Of a stretch of DNA of 64,000 nt, positions 10,107-19,159 are shown in pieces. The DNA lies in contig CAKOMQ010000001.1 in assembly GCA_934096715.1 (NCBI GenBank), forward strand, positions 54,905 through 118,904, in the 5' to 3' direction. Under the pieces are notes generated by a model. It was not told the DNA's origin, did not search any database, and saw nothing but the letters and a program-made list of their open reading frames with translations. Every line of letters begins with the position of its first letter. The first letter of the stretch is position 1. Both the position numbers and the translations under genes were made by a program. The DNA comes from an uncultured Bacilli bacterium. GTDB taxonomy: Bacteria; Bacillota_I; Bacilli_A; RF39; UBA660.

Positions 10107-11228
10107 TTAATAAGTTTTAACAGGTAAAATAAGTCCTAATGTTGAATCATCCTTTAAAGATTTAATTAAAATAGGTTTATCATCTGCATTTAATAATATA
10201 ATTAAATCATTATCTTTAAATACTTTTAGTGCGTCAAGCATATATTTAGAAGAAAAAGCAATATCTAAGTATTCATCACAAGAACTTTCAATCATTAATT
10301 TTTCTTCAGTTTTACCAAGTTCATTAGAACTAGTAGATAAAATCATTTCTTTTCCATTAACAACCATTTTAACAATGTTTTTATCCTTATTTTGAGCAAG
10401 AATAGTAGCTCTATCTACAGCAGCATTAAATGTATTTAAATCAATATTAATAACATATTTAAATTCGTTAGGAATAAAATGAGAAGTATCTGGATAAGTA
10501 CCACTTAATAAATTAGTTTGAATTTCAATATTTTTAAATACTATTATTAATTTATTATTAAATATATGAAGTACTATTTCATCTTCTTCATCAGAAAGAA
10601 TCTTTTCTATCTCCAAAACACTTTTACCTGGAATAACAATATTAACGATGTTTTCAACAATTCTATCTAATTTAACATTCATTTTAGCTAATCTATAAGA
10701 ATCAGTAGCAATACATTCTAAATTATCTCCAGTTATCTTTAAATTTAGACCAGTAAGTAAAGGTCTTACTTCTTGATTACTAATAGCATAAGAAGTATTA
10801 TTAATAATATGTTTTAATAAAGAAGATTTCATTGGTACAGGTTCTTTACCTTCTTCAAATAATACATTAGGATAATCACTAACATCATAGCAATTAAGTT
10901 CATACTCATTAAAATCACTAGATATCTTTATATTATTATTGTTAATAACTTCAAAATTAATAACATTTGTAGGCATCTTTCTTATAATATCTAATATATA
11001 TTTGCTTTGTATTACTACAGATCCTGTACTTTCAATTTTAGTAATCTTTTTTTCTTCAATGAAAATCTTAATAGTTAATTCTGAATCTGTAGCTGTTAGA
11101 TATAATCCATCATTTTTTAGTTCAAACTTAATTCCATTTAATATAGGAATAGTAGTTCTAGTACTTATAGCACGTGATACATTAATTATCGCATCTAATA
11201 AAATATTTTTCTCAATAACAAATTTCAT
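10107..11228 (-). CDS. dnaN: DNA polymerase III beta subunit (sliding clamp)
   Basis: Ring-shaped processivity clamp. 373 aa, normal length, opening MKFVIEKNILLDAIINVSRAIS and ending with the conserved LILPVKTY (equivalent to the MPMR-type end that lines the peptide-binding pocket). Three repeated clamp folds are inferred from length and from TGTYPDTS in the middle. It lies downstream of dnaA, separated by 115 bp holding DnaA-box-like repeats. Confidence 0.97.
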   Translation of the reverse strand: MKFVIEKNILLDAIINVSRAISTRTTIPILNGIKFELKNDGLYLTATDSELTIKIFIEEKKITKIESTGSVVIQSKYILDIIRKMPTNVINFEVINNNNIKISSDFNEYELNCYDVSDYPNVLFEEGKEPVPMKSSLLKHIINNTSYAISNQEVRPLLTGLNLKITGDNLECIATDSYRLAKMNVKLDRIVENIVNIVIPGKSVLEIEKILSDEEDEIVLHIFNNKLIIVFKNIEIQTNLLSGTYPDTSHFIPNEFKYVINIDLNTFNAAVDRATILAQNKDKNIVKMVVNGKEMILSTSSNELGKTEEKLMIESSCDEYLDIAFSSKYMLDALKVFKDNDLIILLNADDKPILIKSLKDDSTLGLILPVKTY

Positions 11229-11273
11229 TTTATACCTTCTTTCTTTTTAATTAATATTTATTGTTATTATAGT

Positions 11274-11291
11274 GTTGATAATGTTGATAAG
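11274..11291 (-). promoter_or_regulatory. Two adjoining DnaA-box-like 9-mers between dnaA and dnaN
   Basis: The minus strand carries TTATCAACA twice in direct tandem with no spacer (11283-11291 and 11274-11282). Each differs from the TTATCCACA DnaA box by one base, a common form in AT-rich genomes. In Bacillus the dnaA-dnaN gap holds part of oriC with the unwinding element, so these may be part of a bipartite origin. Confidence 0.55.
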
Positions 11292-11343
11292 TTATATTAT
11301 TTCCTTTATTTATGTGTTAAAAACTATATTTTTATTAACAATT

Positions 11344-12699
11344 TTACAACTTTGCTTTAATTTCTTTCAACGTATTATTCAAAAGATCATTATTTGTTAA
11401 ATCTTTTTTTATTTTCTCACAACTTGCTACTACCGTCGAATGATCTCTTCCGCCAAATTCTAAACCTATTTTAGCCAAATTTTCATCAGTTTCAATTCTA
11501 CAGAGATACATTGCTATATGTCTTGGTTTTGCAATATTATTACTTCTCTTTTTGCTTTTCAAATCTTCAACTGTTATTTTATAATAATCAGCTACTACTC
11601 TTTGAATATGTGAAATAGTATTTTCTTGATAAATATTAGTATTTAAATAATCATTTAATGCTTCAACCGCAAAGTCTAAATCAATTCTATCGGGTAAATT
11701 TAAAGCTGTATATACAAGCAATCTATTTATAGTACCAAAAATATGTCTTATATCGGTAGTAGAAGCATTTGCAATGTATTCAATAACATCCTTATTAACT
11801 CTATCTTTTATACTTGAATTATTAATTTTTTGTTTTATTAGTTCACATCTTAGTTCAAAGTCTGGTGGATAAATATCTACTGGTAATCCCCATGTAAATC
11901 TACTTCTAAGTCTCTCTTCAATCTTTTTTAAATCATCTGGAGATCTATCACTAGATATAATTATCTGTTTATTAGCTTGATGTAAAGCATTAAAAGTATG
12001 AAAAAATTCTTGTTGAGTAAGCTCAGCCCCTACCAAAAATTGAATATCATCTATTATTAATACATCAACATTACGATATTTACTTTTGAAGTTATTCGCA
12101 TAGTTGATTGACTGTGTTCCTTTCTCAATTTTAGATATATTTGAAAATTCCGATACATAATCATTACTTGTTGTATACAAAACTTTTTTATTAGAGTGTT
12201 CTGTAATATAATTTCCAATTGCATGCATTAGATGAGTTTTTCCAACCCCACTTCTACCATAAATAAAAAGTGGATTATGTATTGTGCCCGGTGTTTGAGC
12301 AACATTCATTGCAGATACAAATGCGAGTCGATTGGACTCCCCAACTATAAAGTTATCAAAATTTAATTCAGGATTTAAGTTAGTATTCCACTCAACTATA
12401 TTTTCTTCTTCTTCCTTTGTACTATTAAACTCTTCAATAGTATTAATTTCATCATTAGTTAAGAAATTAATTTCATAATTAATTCCTGTTAGCGAAAATA
12501 AAGTTTCTTCCATTAAATCTAAGTGACTAGTTAATGCAGTTTTATAAACTGGAATTGGAACCTTAATATTTATAACCTTATCATCCATTTTTAAAAGTTC
12601 AATATCCTTAAACCATATATTATAGGTAGTCGGATTTACTACTTTTTCAATTTCACTTAAAAAGACTTTAAAGATCTCATCTGTTTTCAAATCCACCAC
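11344..12699 (-). CDS. dnaA: Chromosomal replication initiator DnaA
   Basis: Initiator ATPase that binds DnaA boxes and melts the origin. 451 aa. Domain I is at residues 1-75, a short acidic linker at about 80-105, the AAA+ core with Walker A GRSGVGKT (148-155) and Walker B IIDDIQFL, and the C-terminal helix-turn-helix with GGRDHSTV. The start is ambiguous: GTG at 12699, GTG at 12696 and TTG at 12690 all lie behind a GGGGTGG stretch. No ATG is available. Genes diverge here: everything to the left is on the minus strand and everything to the right (to 20,119) on the plus strand. Confidence 0.97.
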   Translation of the reverse strand: MVDLKTDEIFKVFLSEIEKVVNPTTYNIWFKDIELLKMDDKVINIKVPIPVYKTALTSHLDLMEETLFSLTGINYEINFLTNDEINTIEEFNSTKEEEENIVEWNTNLNPELNFDNFIVGESNRLAFVSAMNVAQTPGTIHNPLFIYGRSGVGKTHLMHAIGNYITEHSNKKVLYTTSNDYVSEFSNISKIEKGTQSINYANNFKSKYRNVDVLIIDDIQFLVGAELTQQEFFHTFNALHQANKQIIISSDRSPDDLKKIEERLRSRFTWGLPVDIYPPDFELRCELIKQKINNSSIKDRVNKDVIEYIANASTTDIRHIFGTINRLLVYTALNLPDRIDLDFAVEALNDYLNTNIYQENTISHIQRVVADYYKITVEDLKSKKRSNNIAKPRHIAMYLCRIETDENLAKIGLEFGGRDHSTVVASCEKIKKDLTNNDLLNNTLKEIKAKL

Positions 12700-13020
12700 C
12701 CCACTTTGAACAAATTTATCTCAATTTAATTTTAACTTAATAACATTTTTTTTACAAGGAAAACTTTTATTAACACAGTTATTAACATACTTATCAACAT
12801 ATAAGTTCCTGTATCTATCTATGATAATTCAAGTTTTCAACATTTTCAACATTTTTTTGCCAAAATATCAAAGTTAATAAAATGTTACAACTATATTATA
12901 ACGTTAAAAGTGTTGAAAAATTGTTTCTATCCTTATTATATATATAAATCATAATGTCATAGTGCAGTTTTGCTTGACTATTCCCTAAAATTCATATTAT
13001 AATAATATCGCTTACAGAAA
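12700..13020. other. Probable oriC: dnaA-rpmH intergenic region
   Basis: A 330-bp AT-rich gap with clustered DnaA-box-like motifs. TTATTAACA, TTATTAACA and TTATCAACA start at 12767, 12779 and 12791, an exact 12-bp repeat. TTTTCAACA occurs in tandem at 12834 and 12843, with an inverted copy TGTTGAAAA at 12911-12919. Together with the switch in gene direction at this point, this marks the replication origin. No perfect TTATCCACA is present. The dnaA promoter should also lie here (TATAAT on the minus strand near 12892-12901), with no clear -35 box. Confidence 0.7.
12974..13003 (+). promoter_or_regulatory. Promoter of the rpmH-rnpA operon
   Basis: TTGACT (12974-12979) and TATAAT (12998-13003) with an 18-bp spacer, 29 bp upstream of the rpmH start. 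It fits a housekeeping sigma factor. Confidence 0.6.
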
Positions 13021-13031
13021 GAGGTGTTAAA

Positions 13032-13154
13032 ATGAAAAGAACTTATCAACCAAATAAAAGAAGAAGAGCAAAAAAACATGGATTCTTTGCTCGTAAAGGA
13101 ACAAAGATTTTAAATAATCGTCGTAGAAAAGGTCGTAAGGAATTAATTAAATAA
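13032..13154 (+). CDS. rpmH: 50S ribosomal protein L34 (40 aa, internally shortened)
   Basis: Translation gives [20 protein letters not shown] followed by [20 protein letters not shown]. It matches L34 throughout, but four residues usually present after the TK (an NGRK/AGRA-type segment) are missing, so it has 40 residues rather than the usual 44 or so. The frame is intact, and GAGGTG lies upstream of the ATG. It stands next to the origin and 21 bp before rnpA, its standard place. Confidence 0.95.
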   Translation: MKRTYQPNKRRRAKKHGFFARKGTKILNNRRRKGRKELIK

Positions 13155-13175
13155 TTTCTTGCGTGTTTTTTTAAT

Positions 13176-13517
13176 ATGAAAAAAAAAGATATAGTAAAAA
13201 ACAATATACTTTTTAACGATGTTATTAATAAAGGAGAAAAGATAAATACGAAGTATTTCGTTATTTGCAAAATGAAATATGATATTAAAAATTCTCTTTT
13301 TGGTGTAGCTGTTGGAAAAAAAATTGGTCAAGCTGTTACAAGAAATAAAATTAAACGACAAATTAGAAATATCATTGATAATAATAAATTATTATTCGAA
13401 GATGGATATGTCTACATAATTATCGGAAAGAAATCCTGTCTTAATGCTGAATTTAATAAAATGAATAATAGTCTTTATGACTATCTATGTAAGGAGATAA
13501 AAAATAATGAAAAATAG
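13176..13517 (+). CDS. rnpA: Ribonuclease P protein component
   Basis: Protein cofactor of the RNase P ribozyme that matures tRNA 5' ends. 113 aa. The RNR signature region reads RNKIKRQIR (residues 56-64), with the VGKKIGQAV strand just before it. The end of the gene overlaps the yidC start by 11 bp. The protein is lysine- and asparagine-rich, as expected at this GC content. Confidence 0.95.
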   Translation: MKKKDIVKNNILFNDVINKGEKINTKYFVICKMKYDIKNSLFGVAVGKKIGQAVTRNKIKRQIRNIIDNNKLLFEDGYVYIIIGKKSCLNAEFNKMNNSLYDYLCKEIKNNEK

Positions 13518-14541
13518 AATATATGGATTATTTATAGTAATGCTTATTATGCTAACAACTGGATGTGGCACTAATAACTATATTGTAGATAAAGATAATA
13601 AACCAATTAAATATGAGGTAACTGGACAATATTTACAAAAAAATATATTATGTCAACCTTCAGATAAGGAATTATTCAACTTATACAAGAAATATAACAA
13701 ACAAATGGAAAATAAGGTAGAAAACTTACCAAAGTGTGATGATTATAAAGTAAATTCTAATAAAAGTAATGGATTATGGGAATTCATATTTGTTAAGCCT
13801 TTAGCGTGGTTATTATTAACTACCGGTTCTCTAGTTGGAAACTATGGAGTTGCCGTAATTATTATTGGTATTCTAATTAGATTAGTCGTATTACCATTCT
13901 CTATAAAAACTCAAAGACAAAGTGAAAATATGCGTAAAGCTCAACCAGAACTTGCTCGACTTGAAAAGAAATATCAAAACAGAACTGATCAACAATCAAT
14001 GATGATGAAAAGTCAAGAAATGATGAGTATTTATAAGAAATATAAAATAAGTCCAATGTCTGGATGTTTAATTGCATTCATCCAACTACCTGTATTCTTT
14101 GCATTCTGGCAAGCTATTAATCGTGTACCAGCTATTTTTGAAGGAAGACTTTTTGGTTTCAACTTAGGTATGACACCTTCAACAGGTTTAGCGTTAGGTA
14201 ATTATTACTACATATTACTATTAATATTAATCGCTCTATCTACTTATTTTTCATTCCGTTATTCAATGAAGAGTAATCCAATGCAAAATAATGATATGAT
14301 GAAACAGACAAATATGATGGTTAATATAATGACTGTAATGATCATATTTACATCTTTAACATTATCAACAGCGCTTGCATTTTATTGGATAACTACTTAT
14401 GCTTTTATTGCTATTCAAACTTTTATCTTTAGAAGATTGTCTAATAATAAAAATAATGATAAAATAAAAAGTAATAAGAAGGAAAAAATAAAAGATAAAA
14501 TTAAGGTTAAAGAAGGTATGAAGTATGGAAAAAATAATTAA
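13507..14541 (+). CDS. yidC: Membrane protein insertase YidC/SpoIIIJ
   Basis: Insertase for inner-membrane proteins. 344 aa. A lipoprotein signal peptide ends in LTTGC with Cys20 as the lipid site. The conserved core has about five membrane segments, the first near residues 97-125, with the charged cytoplasmic loop (IKTQRQSENMRKAQPELARL) and the conserved Arg in GILIRLVVLPFSIKTQR. The C-terminus is very lysine-rich. In sporulating Bacilli the SpoIIIJ member is needed in the forespore; only this copy is visible here. Confidence 0.95.
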   Translation: MKNRIYGLFIVMLIMLTTGCGTNNYIVDKDNKPIKYEVTGQYLQKNILCQPSDKELFNLYKKYNKQMENKVENLPKCDDYKVNSNKSNGLWEFIFVKPLAWLLLTTGSLVGNYGVAVIIIGILIRLVVLPFSIKTQRQSENMRKAQPELARLEKKYQNRTDQQSMMMKSQEMMSIYKKYKISPMSGCLIAFIQLPVFFAFWQAINRVPAIFEGRLFGFNLGMTPSTGLALGNYYYILLLILIALSTYFSFRYSMKSNPMQNNDMMKQTNMMVNIMTVMIIFTSLTLSTALAFYWITTYAFIAIQTFIFRRLSNNKNNDKIKSNKKEKIKDKIKVKEGMKYGKNN

Positions 14542-15133
14542 AGAAGGTAAAGAATTAGAATTAATATTAAAAGAAATTTTAGAAGAAAATAATATTTCTA
14601 ACGTAGAATTATATTATAATACATTTAATAAAAAAAGCGGATTATTTGGTAAAAATACTACTATAGTGGTTGAAGCTATAACTAGAAATCAATTAATTGA
14701 ATATATTAAAAATTTTTTAACAGAGTTAACTACTAATTTAGGTGTTGTAGCAAATTTTGAAACTAAGTTTAGAGATGGCACAATTTTTATAAAAATTCAT
14801 TCTAATAATAATGCAGTTCTTATTGGTAAGGGCGGAAACACTATTAAATCTATGGAAATTATTCTAAAGCAATGTATTCAAAATAATTTTGGAATTAGAC
14901 CATATATTTCTCTTGATGTGGAAAACTACAAAGAAAAAAATGAAAGTAGACTTATTCATACTGCCAAAAAAATAGCTAAGGAAGTAAGTTCTACTAAAAT
15001 GGAAGTTCATCTTGAACCAATGAGTGCTTATGATCGTAGATTAATTCACAATGCTTTAACTAATTTTAAAGGTATTAAAACTGAAAGTGAAGGAGAAGGA
15101 ATAAATAGACATATTGTTATTAAACCTGAATAA
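14525..15133 (+). CDS. jag: RNA-binding protein Jag/KhpB
   Basis: 202-aa protein with an N-terminal Jag domain (residues 1-55), a type II KH domain with GKGGNTIKSME, and a C-terminal R3H domain with AYDRRLIHNAL. KhpB acts with KhpA in RNA binding linked to cell elongation. It overlaps yidC by 17 bp and is followed by a terminator, which closes the rpmH-rnpA-yidC-jag operon. Confidence 0.92.
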   Translation: MEKIIKEGKELELILKEILEENNISNVELYYNTFNKKSGLFGKNTTIVVEAITRNQLIEYIKNFLTELTTNLGVVANFETKFRDGTIFIKIHSNNNAVLIGKGGNTIKSMEIILKQCIQNNFGIRPYISLDVENYKEKNESRLIHTAKKIAKEVSSTKMEVHLEPMSAYDRRLIHNALTNFKGIKTESEGEGINRHIVIKPE

Positions 15134-15158
15134 AAAGCTCTATATAGAGTTTTTTTTT
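15132..15158 (+). terminator. Terminator after jag
   Basis: CTCTATATAGAG, flanked by AAAAAG and a run of nine T, forms a hairpin after the jag stop. Confidence 0.6.
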
Positions 15159-15198
15159 AGTTTGTGATAAAATAATTGAATGAAAGGAGACTATTAAT

Positions 15199-16542
15199 AT
15201 GAATGACACAATAGTTGGACTATCCACAGCTGTTGCAACACAGGCGGTTTCAATTATAAGAGTAAGTGGAAAAGAAAGCATTAAAATAGTAAACAATATA
15301 TTTAAGGGAAAAGATTTAGAAAAAGTAGAAAGTCATACTATAAATTATGGCCATATTTTTTATCATGATAAAATTATTGATGAAGTACTTGTAAGTATTA
15401 TGAAGTCTCCAAAAACTTATACAAAAGAAGATATAGTAGAAATAAATTCTCATGGTGGAATAAGTACTACAAATAAAATAATTGAAATATTACTAGAGTT
15501 AGGATGTCGTTTGGCAGAACCTGGAGAATTTACCAAAAGAGCTTTTCTTAATGGTCGCATAGATTTAATTGAAGCCGAAGCAATTAATGATTTAATTAAT
15601 GCCAAAACTGAAAAAAATAGAACTCTTGCATTAAATAACATGAATGGTAAACTAACATTTAAAATAAATGAAATTCGTGAAGAATTAATTAAAATAATTT
15701 CTAATATTGAAGTTAATATAGACTATCCAGAATACGAAGATATTAATGTTGTTACTACTAAAAAGATTGTTGACACTATTACAAAATTAAAAAGTGAACT
15801 AGAAAAACTATTAAAAGATAGCAAAGATTCTAAATTAATCAAAAATGGAATTAATGTTGCTATTATTGGTAAGCCTAACGTTGGTAAGAGTAGTATTTTA
15901 AATCATTTATTAGAAGAAGACAAAGCAATAGTAACGGATATTGCTGGTACAACTAGAGATATAGTAGAAGGCCAAATTTTAATTAATGGAGCTTTAATTA
16001 ATTTAATAGATACAGCAGGTATCCGTGAAACAAATGATTTAGTTGAGAAAATAGGTGTTAAGAAAAGTTTAGATTATATAGATAAATCTGATTTAGTTTT
16101 AATTGTTCTAAATAATAACGAAGAATTATCTTCTGAAGATAAAGAAATTATTGAACAAGTAAGTGATACTAAAAGATTAATTTTTGTTAATAAAAACGAT
16201 TTATCTAATAAATTACATCTAGATTATAAATATGTAACTGGTAATACTATTAATCAAGATGGGCTTGATAATTTAAAAAATGCAATAATTAAGAAATTTG
16301 AACTAGATAATATTATGGAAAAAGATATTTCATACGTATCAAATATTAGACAAGTTAATCATATTAAAGATGCTCTAAATAGTATTAACAGTGCTTTAGA
16401 TAATATTAATAAAGATATTTCAATTGATATAATAGAGATCGATTTAAGAAGTGCTTGGGAATCTTTAGGAGATATAATTGGTGCTAATTATAACGAAGAA
16501 CTTATAGATAATCTATTTGCAAATTTTTGTTTAGGAAAGTAG
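15199..16542 (+). CDS. mnmE: tRNA modification GTPase MnmE
   Basis: GTPase that, with MnmG, adds the 5-carboxymethylaminomethyl group at wobble uridine 34. 447 aa. The N-terminal tetrahydrofolate-binding domain is followed by an inserted G domain with GKPNVGKSS (about residue 222), DTAG and NKND. The C-terminal catalytic motif reads FCLGK (C-[IL]-G-K), with the cysteine present. GGAG lies upstream of the ATG. mnmG starts 10 bp downstream. Confidence 0.97.
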   Translation: MNDTIVGLSTAVATQAVSIIRVSGKESIKIVNNIFKGKDLEKVESHTINYGHIFYHDKIIDEVLVSIMKSPKTYTKEDIVEINSHGGISTTNKIIEILLELGCRLAEPGEFTKRAFLNGRIDLIEAEAINDLINAKTEKNRTLALNNMNGKLTFKINEIREELIKIISNIEVNIDYPEYEDINVVTTKKIVDTITKLKSELEKLLKDSKDSKLIKNGINVAIIGKPNVGKSSILNHLLEEDKAIVTDIAGTTRDIVEGQILINGALINLIDTAGIRETNDLVEKIGVKKSLDYIDKSDLVLIVLNNNEELSSEDKEIIEQVSDTKRLIFVNKNDLSNKLHLDYKYVTGNTINQDGLDNLKNAIIKKFELDNIMEKDISYVSNIRQVNHIKDALNSINSALDNINKDISIDIIEIDLRSAWESLGDIIGANYNEELIDNLFANFCLGK

Positions 16543-16551
16543 GTGTAAATA

Positions 16552-18414
16552 ATGTATGATGTAATTGTCGTTGGTGGCGGACATGCTGGTTGTGAAGCTA
16601 GTAACATTACAAGTAGAATGGGTTTAAAAACTCTTTTAATTACTATAAATATAAATAATATCGCTGATATGCCATGTAATCCTTCAATTGGTGGATCTGC
16701 TAAAGGAATAATTGTTAGAGAAATTGACGCTTTAGGTGGACTTATGGGTAAGGTAGCTGATAAAAGTTTATTTCAAATTAAAATGTTAAATAGTTCAAAA
16801 GGTCCCGCTGTTATGGCTTTAAGAGCTCAAGCAGATAAAAAAGTATATCCTAAAGTAATGCTAGAATATTTAAATCAAAATAAACTTTTAGATATTAAAG
16901 AAAGTATTGTAGAAGATCTACTAATAGAAGATAATGCCATAAAAGGCGTTTTATTAGAAGATGGAACTAAAATAAATAGTAAATCAGTAATATTAACAAC
17001 TGGTACATATTTAAAATCTAATATATTAAAAGGTTCTAAAAGTATTCCTGAAGGACCACATGGAGAAAAAAGAAGTAATAAATTAAGTGATAATTTAAAA
17101 AAATATGGATTTGATATTATTAGATTAAAAACAGGAACTCCTCCTAGAATTAAGAAAGATTCTATTAATTTTGATGTTTTAAAGGAAGAACTTGGAGATA
17201 ATGAATATCACACTTTTAGTTTTGACTTACTTCCCCAATATAAAATAGAAGAACAACAAAAATGTTATTTATTATACACAAATAAATTAACTCACGAAAT
17301 AATAAATAAAAATTTACAAGAAAGTGCAATGTACGGTGGATATGCAACCGGAATAGGTCCAAGATATTGTCCTTCTATCGAAGATAAAGTAGTTCGCTTT
17401 AGTGATAAAGAAAGACATCAACTATTTCTAGAACCTGAAAGTCTATATTATGATGAATGGTATTTACAAGGATTTTCAACTAGTATGCCAGAAAACATTC
17501 AAGAAGATATGGTTCACAGTCTTTCAGGATTAGAAAATGCTGTAATCACTAAGTATGCTTATGCAATTGAGTATGATGCAATTAATTCTACACAAATAAA
17601 TCCTACACTTGAATCAAAATTAATTGAAAATCTTTATACAGCTGGTCAAATTAATGGTACAAGTGGCTATGAAGAAGCTGCTGGTCAAGGAATAGTAGCA
17701 GGTATTAATGCAGGTTTAAAACTTAAAAATAAAGAGCCATTAGTTTTAAAAAGAAGTGATGCATATATTGGTGTTTTAATAGATGACTTAGTAACTAAAG
17801 GAGTAAAAGACCCTTACAGAATGCTTACTAGTAGAGCTGAATTTAGACTTTTATTAAGACACGATAATGCTGATTTAAGACTTCGTAAATATGGATATGA
17901 AGCCGGTGTTATAGATGAAGAACAATATAAGAGATTAATTACTAAAGAAAATAATATTTCTAATTTAATAAAAGAATTAAAAGACACTAATATTAAAGTA
18001 AATAAAGATTTTAGTGATTTATTTAATAATTATAAACTTTCTATTCCTACAAGTAATATAACTTATTATGATTTGTTAAAAAGACCTGAAATAAATTTTG
18101 ATATACTTGATAAGCTTCATTATTTTAATTACTCAGATGAAGTTAAAGACGAAGTTTATATCGAAACTAAATATATTGGTTACATTAATAAAGAGTTAAA
18201 AGAAGTAGAAAAATTAAAAAAATTAGAAGAAAAGAAAATACCTAAAGACATTAATTATGACAATGTTAGAAATTTAGCTAGTGAAGCAAGACAAAAATTA
18301 AAAGAAATAAGACCAATTACTCTAGGACAAGCATCTAGAATAAGTGGGGTTAATCCTGTAGATATCTCTTTATTAGGTATATATTTAAAGAAAGAATATA
18401 ATAAAAATGACTAA
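16552..18414 (+). CDS. mnmG: tRNA uridine 34 modification enzyme MnmG (GidA)
   Basis: FAD- and NADH-dependent partner of MnmE. 620 aa. The dinucleotide fold GGGHAGCEA is at residues 8-16, followed by MPCNPSIGGSAKG, which holds a conserved cysteine, and the second signature GPRYCPSIEDK. The C-terminal helical MnmE-binding region ends with the family's usual RISGVNPVDISLLGIYL. It overlaps rsmG by 8 bp. Confidence 0.97.
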   Translation: MYDVIVVGGGHAGCEASNITSRMGLKTLLITININNIADMPCNPSIGGSAKGIIVREIDALGGLMGKVADKSLFQIKMLNSSKGPAVMALRAQADKKVYPKVMLEYLNQNKLLDIKESIVEDLLIEDNAIKGVLLEDGTKINSKSVILTTGTYLKSNILKGSKSIPEGPHGEKRSNKLSDNLKKYGFDIIRLKTGTPPRIKKDSINFDVLKEELGDNEYHTFSFDLLPQYKIEEQQKCYLLYTNKLTHEIINKNLQESAMYGGYATGIGPRYCPSIEDKVVRFSDKERHQLFLEPESLYYDEWYLQGFSTSMPENIQEDMVHSLSGLENAVITKYAYAIEYDAINSTQINPTLESKLIENLYTAGQINGTSGYEEAAGQGIVAGINAGLKLKNKEPLVLKRSDAYIGVLIDDLVTKGVKDPYRMLTSRAEFRLLLRHDNADLRLRKYGYEAGVIDEEQYKRLITKENNISNLIKELKDTNIKVNKDFSDLFNNYKLSIPTSNITYYDLLKRPEINFDILDKLHYFNYSDEVKDEVYIETKYIGYINKELKEVEKLKKLEEKKIPKDINYDNVRNLASEARQKLKEIRPITLGQASRISGVNPVDISLLGIYLKKEYNKND

Positions 18415-19114
18415 AGAAGAATTTATTAAAGAATTAGAAAATCTTGGTATTCTAGTAAATGAAGAAATACTAAATAAATTAGATATTCTTACTAACGAGT
18501 TAATAAACTATAACAAACATACAAATTTAACTAGAATTTTAGAAATCAATGATATATATCTTAAACATTATTATGATAGCTTAACCATTACTAAAATTAT
18601 TGATTTAACTAAAATTAGCTATCTTATTGATTTAGGTACGGGTGCTGGATTTCCCGGTTTAATTATTAAGATTTTTTATCCAAATGTTGATGTTACATTG
18701 CTTGACTCAAATATTAAAAAGATAACATGGTTAAAACATATTACTAACATTTTAAATATAAAGGTTAACATAATACATGATCGAATTGAAAATTATAGTA
18801 AGAATCATTTAAATTATTATGATGTTGTCACATCACGTGCAGTTGCTAATTTAAGAGTACTTGCTGAACTTTCACTACCCCTTGTTAAAACAGATGGTTA
18901 TTTTATTCCTTTAAAAGCAAATTTAGATAATGAAATGGACGACTTAACTGGTACGCTAAATCATTTTTCAGCCGAGTTAATTGATAAAAAATCTTTTACT
19001 CTAATTAACGAAGGTAGCACTAGAAATATTCTAAAATATAAGAAAAATATTAATTCAAATATTAATGATATTAGATCTTACGATAAAATTTTAAAAAAGC
19101 CATTGAAAAAATGA
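18407..19114 (+). CDS. rsmG: 16S rRNA (guanine527-N7)-methyltransferase RsmG
   Basis: 235-aa class I methyltransferase. The SAM-binding loop reads IDLGTGAGFPGL near residue 76, and SRAVANLRVLAEL is the family's conserved later motif. Its place after mnmG and before a ParB/Noc gene is the standard Bacilli order. Loss of RsmG gives low-level streptomycin resistance in other species. Confidence 0.95.
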   Translation: MTKEEFIKELENLGILVNEEILNKLDILTNELINYNKHTNLTRILEINDIYLKHYYDSLTITKIIDLTKISYLIDLGTGAGFPGLIIKIFYPNVDVTLLDSNIKKITWLKHITNILNIKVNIIHDRIENYSKNHLNYYDVVTSRAVANLRVLAELSLPLVKTDGYFIPLKANLDNEMDDLTGTLNHFSAELIDKKSFTLINEGSTRNILKYKKNINSNINDIRSYDKILKKPLKK

Positions 19115-19159
19115 CTTTTTTAAGTTATTATATTATATATAGAACAAGGGGAAGATAAT

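Noticed and set aside
13046..13361. Minus-strand frames across rpmH and rnpA
   Set aside because: They are antisense to two well-supported genes and show no protein family pattern.
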